A stretch of 35,458 bases of DNA from Paenibacillus sp. (GTDB lineage: Bacteria; Bacillota; Bacilli; Paenibacillales; YIM-B00363). The DNA is taken from the NCBI RefSeq assembly GCF_035645195.1, contig NZ_DASQNA010000020.1, positions 1 through 35,458 of the forward strand, read 5' to 3'. The translations under genes and the position numbers were made by a program. Below the pieces are notes generated by a model. That model was not told where the DNA came from. It saw nothing but the letters and a program-made list of their open reading frames with translations, and did not search any database. Every line of letters starts with the position of its first letter. Within the stretch, counting starts at the first letter, position 1. Positions 31,529 to 35,458 of this stretch are shown here, one piece after another.

Positions 31529-33163
31529 TTGAAACGAACTTGGTGGAAGGAAGCCGTCGTTTATCAAGTATACTGGCGAAGCTTTTACGACACGAACGGC
31601 GACGGGTACGGCGACTTGCAAGGGGTGATCGAGAAGCTCGATTACATCCAACGCCTCGGCGTCGACGTCGTCTGGTTGAACCCCGTCTATGCGTCGCCCG
31701 ACCGCGACAACGGATACGACATTTCGAACTATTATGAAATTATGCCGAAAGCCGGCACGATGGAAACGTGGGAGACGCTGCTCGCGGAAGTGCACCGCCG
31801 CGGGATGAAGCTGATCATGGATCTCGTCGTCAATCATACGTCGAATCAGCATCCGTGGTTCGTCGAGTCCCGTTCGTCGCGCGACAACCCGAAGCGGGAT
31901 TGGTATATTTGGAAAGATCCGAAGGACGGAGGGCCGCCGAACAACTGGCGCTCGTATTTCGCTCCCTCCGCGTGGGAATGGGACGAGGCGACAGGGCAGT
32001 ATTATTTCCATTCGTTCGCGGTGGAGCAGCCCGATTTGAATTGGGAGAACCCCGAGGTTCGCGAAGAGATCTACAAGATGATGCGGTTCTGGCTGGATAA
32101 AGGCATCGACGGATTCCGCATGGACGTGATCAACCTGCTCGCGAAGAAGGCAGGCTTCCCGGACGCCGAAAATCCGTACAACATCAGCTACCTCGGCAAC
32201 AACCCGGGCATTCATGATTATTTGCGCGAGATGCACGACAGAGTGCTCAAGCATTACGACATTATGACCGTCGGAGAAATTCCGTTCGTCACGCCGGAGG
32301 ACGGGCTGAAGTATGTCGGCGAGGACCGCGGCGAGCTGCAGACGCTGTTCCACTTCGAGGTCGCGGACGATATGCCGTCGTGGGATATGCTGCGATTCAA
32401 GGAGATTCAAACGAAGTGGTACGAGGGGTTCAAAGGAAAAGGCACGAATTCGCAGTTCCTGAACAATCACGACCATACGCGGCAAGTCACCCGGTACGGC
32501 AACGACGGTGCCTACCGCGTCGAATCGGCCAAGCTGCTCGCGACGATGATTCATACGCTGCCGGGCATTCCGTATGTATTTCAGGGCGAGGAAATCGGCA
32601 TGACCGGCGTCCGTTTCGACTCGATCGAGCAGTATAACGATATCGCGATGCGGAACCGGTATTTCGAAGAGGTGGCCAAGGGACGCGATCCGGAAGAGGT
32701 GCTGCGCAGCCTGCAGCCGCTCAGCCGCGACAATTCGCGCACGCCGGTGCAATGGAACGACGCTCCGCATGCAGGGTTTACGACGGGCACGCCTTGGCTG
32801 CCGGTCAACCCGAATTATAAGGACATCAATGTCGAGCGGGATTTGGCGCGGCCGGATTCGGTGTTTGCTTATTATCAGAAGCTGATCGCGATGCGCAAGA
32901 AGCATCCCGTGATGGTGTACGGCGACTACGAGGACTTGTCGGCTGGCGATCCGCACTTGTACGTCTATACGCGCAGCTTGGACGGCGAGCGGTGGCTCAT
33001 CGTGCTGAACCATGCGGATCACGAGTCGCGATTCACGCTGCCCGACGGCTTCGACGAAGCGGGCAAGCAGCTCCTGCTGGCCAACTACGCGGACGTGCGG
33101 GAGGAGGATCCGCTCGACGGGGCGATGCTCGGACCGCACGAGGCGCGGATTTATAGAATGTAA
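31529..33163 (+). CDS. GH13 alpha-glucosidase, oligo-1,6-glucosidase-type signature
   Basis: A 544-residue cytoplasmic alpha-glucosidase, paralog of the preceding gene. Catalytic regions are DLVVNHTSNQHPWF, GFRMDVINLLAKK with nucleophile Asp199, TVGEIPF with acid/base Glu250, and NNHDHTRQV with Asp315. Val follows the nucleophile (DVIN), the pattern of oligo-1,6-glucosidases, dextran glucosidases and trehalose-6-phosphate hydrolases. With an ABC importer rather than a PTS in the operon, isomalto-oligosaccharides are the likelier substrate. The start is TTG (LKRTWWKEAVVYQVYWRSF), with GGGAGGAAAG about five bases upstream. It ends the operon, followed by a terminator. Confidence 0.93.
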   Translation: MKRTWWKEAVVYQVYWRSFYDTNGDGYGDLQGVIEKLDYIQRLGVDVVWLNPVYASPDRDNGYDISNYYEIMPKAGTMETWETLLAEVHRRGMKLIMDLVVNHTSNQHPWFVESRSSRDNPKRDWYIWKDPKDGGPPNNWRSYFAPSAWEWDEATGQYYFHSFAVEQPDLNWENPEVREEIYKMMRFWLDKGIDGFRMDVINLLAKKAGFPDAENPYNISYLGNNPGIHDYLREMHDRVLKHYDIMTVGEIPFVTPEDGLKYVGEDRGELQTLFHFEVADDMPSWDMLRFKEIQTKWYEGFKGKGTNSQFLNNHDHTRQVTRYGNDGAYRVESAKLLATMIHTLPGIPYVFQGEEIGMTGVRFDSIEQYNDIAMRNRYFEEVAKGRDPEEVLRSLQPLSRDNSRTPVQWNDAPHAGFTTGTPWLPVNPNYKDINVERDLARPDSVFAYYQKLIAMRKKHPVMVYGDYEDLSAGDPHLYVYTRSLDGERWLIVLNHADHESRFTLPDGFDEAGKQLLLANYADVREEDPLDGAMLGPHEARIYRM

Positions 33164-33172
33164 GATAGAAGC

Positions 33173-33227
33173 ACTCCCAGCGTTGCGGCGTTTCTTATGA
33201 ACGTTCGCTCCGGCGCTGGGAGTTTTT
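33173..33227 (+). terminator. Terminator of the alpha-glucoside operon
   Basis: ACTCCCAGCG (33173-33182) pairs perfectly with CGCTGGGAGT (33214-33223) over a 31-base loop that contains a smaller palindrome (GAACGTTC), then T to 33227. It separates this operon from the convergent lipoprotein gene, whose stop is five bases away. Confidence 0.88.
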
Positions 33228-33231
33228 GCGT

Positions 33232-35064
33232 TTACGGAGTATGCGATGCGACAACGACGAGACCATTCGCGCTCGTCCGGGTCAACAGCTTCGCTGAGCT
33301 GGCGAACGGCGCCGCGCGAAGCTCGGCTTCGGCAGCATGAAAGAGAAGCCGTTTCTCGTCGGACAATGTCAGCATGAATTCGCCGTTGCCGAGCGCACCG
33401 ACGTCCAGCCATTCGTCTAGTTCGACCGTCAGGTTCAGCGGAACGCTCCGGTCCGTTGCGGCGTCGTAGACGCTCCAGGAGCCGTCCGCTTGTCGAAGCA
33501 GCTTTCCGCCCGACAGCGGCATCCATCTTTCGCTCTCCGGCAGCTCGGTTCTCGCTCCTTCGTTCCATGCCATGATGAATGCCGAGGGCCGGGCTGTTGG
33601 ATCGCCGGGCGCGTGGTCTTCCCAGAACATCGTAGTTTCATCGACGAAGGTTACGGGCAGCTTAAATCTTACGCCGTCCCACGCCATGCCCTCCGGCGCG
33701 AAGAAGGCGTCGTTCACGACCCGGGGCTGGTCGCTGGCGAGATGGTCGAACAGGTAAAGATCGACGGGCGCGGCGCCCTTGTTATCGTGATCGGCCGCCG
33801 CGACGATCAGTTTTCCCGATTCGCGCTCGTAAGCGAACGACATGACCGCGGGAGTTTCCGATCTCGACCAAATGATGCGCCGCTGTCCGGTTTGTACATG
33901 ATATTGAATGATCGAATGGTCCGCTTCGTACAACAGGGTGTGCTCATCGATCCATTCGGGGGTTTCCGCGCCGGTCAGCGTCTTGACCCTCGTTCCGTCC
34001 CGCGTCAGCACTGTATAGGTCGGCGTCAGAATGGATTCGTTCGATCGGAGCTCCTCGGCGAGGAGCAACGCTCCCCCAGGGGCCGGGTCGACGAGGGTAT
34101 ATGAGATGAGAGACTCGAACAGCGGCGTTGTTCGGCCGGATTCCGCTTCGACAAGGGTGTATTGTTTCGGACGCGTGAATTGGAAGCGTAGGTGTCGCAA
34201 TGCGTCCTCTTGTTCGAAGTGTACGATGCCCTGTGCCGTTTTGGCCCCGTAAAAATCGATAACGAATTCTTCGTATGGCGCTTGCGGTCCGTAAGTCTCA
34301 TCCGCCCGCAACGAGAATGTAAGCGATTGGTCGGAATGCCACTCGAACGTGCGCAGGAGATCCGGCAGCCGAGACTTCAACATTTGCTCCACGAAATCGC
34401 GGTCCACTTTTTGCGAAAAACGGACATGATAAGTATAGGTCTCGCCATAATCGAGGTACTGGCGGATGCCGTCGGCGCGATGTTCCGTTTCGTGCTCGAA
34501 CTGCGGCTCGATGCTGTACGTCAGCGGTTCGTAGCGCTCTAGGCGGAACGCCGCAGGCTCCTTGCTTTCACCATACCGGATGGCGAGCGTTCCGCTGGGC
34601 TCCGGCGGACGGATTTCGAGACGCAAGATGTTCGGAAGCTCGGCGTTGGCGTACAACGTGATTACGTCGAAGCTATCGTCGTTCGGGCCGAACTGGGCGG
34701 ACAACCGATTCGCTTCGAGGCGTCGCAAATCGTCCGTCGTCGTATTCAGTCGTTCGATATAAGGAAGCTGTATTTCGCAAAGCAGCGTTTCGCCTTGATA
34801 GTAAATGACGCTGCCCGGCGTGTACTCGCGGTATTCGCATACAAGCGAACCGTTCCATGTTTCGAGCGCCTCTAGGATCGTTGCGGCGGCGTTCTCACCG
34901 GCAGCGGCGGTGTTTTCTTGCTGCGTAGTCGTTACGGCAGGAGGGATGTCGGCGACCGGAGGCGAGTCGCCTGACCGATTTTCCACTACGTCGGCACCCG
35001 AAGGCGCGAAGCATCCGGCCAGCGGCATGCATATTATAAGAAGCTGTGCGATCTTCTTCTTCAA
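33232..35064 (-). CDS. Predicted lipoprotein of unknown function, 610 residues
   Basis: Secreted and lipid-anchored: LKKKIAQLLIICMPLAGC ends in the lipobox LAGC (Cys18), followed by a Thr/Ala/Pro-rich linker to about residue 70. The rest is beta-rich. An N-terminal half of about 270 residues has patterns such as YTPGSVIYYQGETLLCEIQL and YGETYTYHVRFSQKVDRDFVEQML, which recall an Ig-like or bacterial-surface domain. The C-terminal half has repeated strand-turn units (TPEWIDEHTLLYEADHS, TETPAVMSF-like, EGMAWDGVRFKLPV, KLLRQADGSWSVYD), suggesting a WD40/TolB-like beta-propeller. I do not recognise the family. The TTG start at 35064 was chosen because AAAGGAGG lies ten bases upstream and the signal peptide starts at once. 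It is monocistronic, next to the rRNA operon. Confidence 0.8.
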   Translation of the reverse strand: MKKKIAQLLIICMPLAGCFAPSGADVVENRSGDSPPVADIPPAVTTTQQENTAAAGENAAATILEALETWNGSLVCEYREYTPGSVIYYQGETLLCEIQLPYIERLNTTTDDLRRLEANRLSAQFGPNDDSFDVITLYANAELPNILRLEIRPPEPSGTLAIRYGESKEPAAFRLERYEPLTYSIEPQFEHETEHRADGIRQYLDYGETYTYHVRFSQKVDRDFVEQMLKSRLPDLLRTFEWHSDQSLTFSLRADETYGPQAPYEEFVIDFYGAKTAQGIVHFEQEDALRHLRFQFTRPKQYTLVEAESGRTTPLFESLISYTLVDPAPGGALLLAEELRSNESILTPTYTVLTRDGTRVKTLTGAETPEWIDEHTLLYEADHSIIQYHVQTGQRRIIWSRSETPAVMSFAYERESGKLIVAAADHDNKGAAPVDLYLFDHLASDQPRVVNDAFFAPEGMAWDGVRFKLPVTFVDETTMFWEDHAPGDPTARPSAFIMAWNEGARTELPESERWMPLSGGKLLRQADGSWSVYDAATDRSVPLNLTVELDEWLDVGALGNGEFMLTLSDEKRLLFHAAEAELRAAPFASSAKLLTRTSANGLVVVASHTP

Positions 35065-35145
35065 GTTCGTTGCGCCTCCTTTATTCCGTCCCGTTGGATC
35101 AGGCAACCATTAGACGCTCTCGGAAATCGAAAGGTTCCTTACTCG

Positions 35146-35166
35146 CCATTCATTTGGATGGTTTTT
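35146..35166 (+). terminator. Short terminator-like hairpin upstream of the rRNA promoters
   Basis: CCATTC (35146-35151) pairs with GGATGG (35156-35161) over ATTT, with one G-T pair, followed by five T. It is small and could simply insulate the rRNA promoters. The rest of the 35065-35458 interval holds the rRNA promoters and leader described below; I see no protein gene in it. Confidence 0.35.
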
Positions 35167-35170
35167 CCGG

Positions 35171-35199
35171 TTGTGCTGGGTTGAGGGGCGTGATATATT
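35171..35199 (+). promoter_or_regulatory. rRNA operon promoter P1
   Basis: TTGTGC (35171-35176), 17-base spacer, TATATT (35194-35199), with TGA just before the -10 giving an extended TGn motif. Confidence 0.7.
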
Positions 35200-35264
35200 G
35201 TTCTTCCGGCCGCGAGAGCGGCGGCGGCGAGCAAGAGGCCGAGGCGACGGTAAGAAATTACCAG

Positions 35265-35294
35265 TTGCAATGAGATGTCCGAATATGATATATT
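35265..35294 (+). promoter_or_regulatory. rRNA operon promoter P2
   Basis: TTGCAA (35265-35270), 18-base spacer, TATATT (35289-35294), again preceded by TGA. The nine bases TGATATATT are identical in P1 and P2, 95 bases apart. Tandem promoters of this kind are usual for Bacillales rRNA operons. Confidence 0.72.
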
Positions 35295-35346
35295 CAAATT
35301 CCGGTCGCGAAAAGCGAATCGGACAAGCAAGAAGGCAAGACAAGCT

Positions 35347-35360
35347 TGCTCCTTGAAAAC
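35347..35360 (+). promoter_or_regulatory. boxA antitermination element of the rRNA leader
   Basis: TGCTCCTTGAAAAC, followed by TGAACAA, closely resembles the Bacillus rRNA leader boxA (TGYTCTTTGAAAAC), where NusB and NusE assemble to prevent premature termination. Confidence 0.75.
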
Positions 35361-35380
35361 TGAACAACGAGCGCATACGC

Positions 35381-35398
35381 GCTGTGAGCAATCACAGC
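35381..35398 (+). other. rRNA leader hairpin with GNRA loop
   Basis: GCTGTGA pairs perfectly with TCACAGC over a GCAA tetraloop. The palindrome AAGCTAGCTT (35408-35417) follows. Both lie between boxA and the 16S 5' end and are probably leader or processing structures. Confidence 0.6.
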
Positions 35399-35441
35399 AA
35401 AGTTTTAAAGCTAGCTTGTAATGAGCATAGACGAACTACCC

Positions 35442-35458
35442 TTTTTGGAGAGTTTGAT
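35442..35458 (+). rRNA. rrs: 16S ribosomal RNA, 5' end only
   Basis: The window ends in TTTTTGGAGAGTTTGAT, the universal 16S 5' start (GGAGAGTTTGATCCTGG follows in complete genes). The exact mature 5' base is set by analogy with Bacillus. Upstream boxA and tandem promoters confirm the start of an rRNA operon. Confidence 0.93.

Noticed and set aside
1-35458. CRISPR array, prophage, toxin-antitoxin or biosynthetic gene cluster
   Set aside because: No regularly spaced identical repeats, phage genes, paired small toxin/antitoxin frames or assembly-line enzymes were seen.

Overview
The window looks like chromosomal DNA of a GC-rich, spore-former-type Firmicute, most likely Paenibacillaceae (Paenibacillus or Cohnella-like). 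The basis is the gene content: YesM/YesN-type two-component proteins, many AraC- and LacI-type regulators, sugar ABC importers, strong AGGAGG ribosome sites, frequent TTG/GTG starts, Firmicute-type lipoboxes and a Bacillus-like rRNA leader. The taxon is an inference. Long antisense open frames are common only because of the base composition. The window opens inside the 3' end of a group II (class C-like) intron and closes on the first bases of a 16S rRNA gene.

Layout. (1) 1-239: end of the intron and its maturase. (2) 258-4626: a GH172/DUF2961 protein with its own promoter, convergent with a GH3 beta-glucosidase that shares an upstream region with a divergent AraC-type regulator (4711-5997). 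(3) 6019-10288: a housekeeping and stress block with an MsrA-MsrB fusion on the minus strand, then a plus-strand run of a hypothetical protein, a luciferase-like flavin oxidoreductase, a HesB-like protein and a DHA2 drug-efflux pump, closed by a terminator. (4) 10315-13356: a single GH2 beta-mannosidase-like gene with a sharp sigma-A promoter preceded by helically phased AAACGAT-type repeats. (5) 13435-17970: a translationally coupled sensory operon of sugar-binding lipoprotein, YesM-type kinase and YesN-type regulator. It is followed by (6) 18232-23031, a rhamnose-type ABC importer (ATPase, two permeases, RhaS-like binding protein). (7) 23258-25394: a 50-residue CxxC protein, then a TetR regulator and a group A FAD monooxygenase that share a palindromic operator. 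(8) 25413-33227: a LacI regulator divergent from an alpha-glucoside operon (binding protein, two permeases, two tandem GH13 alpha-glucosidases) with operators and a perfect cre site. (9) 33232-35064: an unassigned lipoprotein on the minus strand. (10) 35146-35458: tandem rRNA promoters, boxA leader and 16S start.

How the genes work together. Regions 2, 4, 5, 6 and 8 make up a carbohydrate-foraging neighbourhood. Oligosaccharides and sugars are imported by two ABC systems and cleaved in the cytoplasm, since none of the five glycoside hydrolases shows a signal peptide. Each locus has local control: AraC, SBP-kinase-YesN, LacI plus CcpA. The alpha-glucoside importer has no ATPase gene here and presumably borrows a shared MsmX-type subunit. 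The two GH13 enzymes differ at the residue after the catalytic nucleophile in the way that separates maltase-type from isomaltase-type enzymes.

I see no CRISPR array, prophage, tRNA gene or defence island. No locus is clearly a new kind of system. The strongest candidates for under-described biology are the binding-protein-coupled sensor beside the rhamnose-type importer, the TetR/FAD-monooxygenase regulon, and the phased repeats before the GH2 gene.
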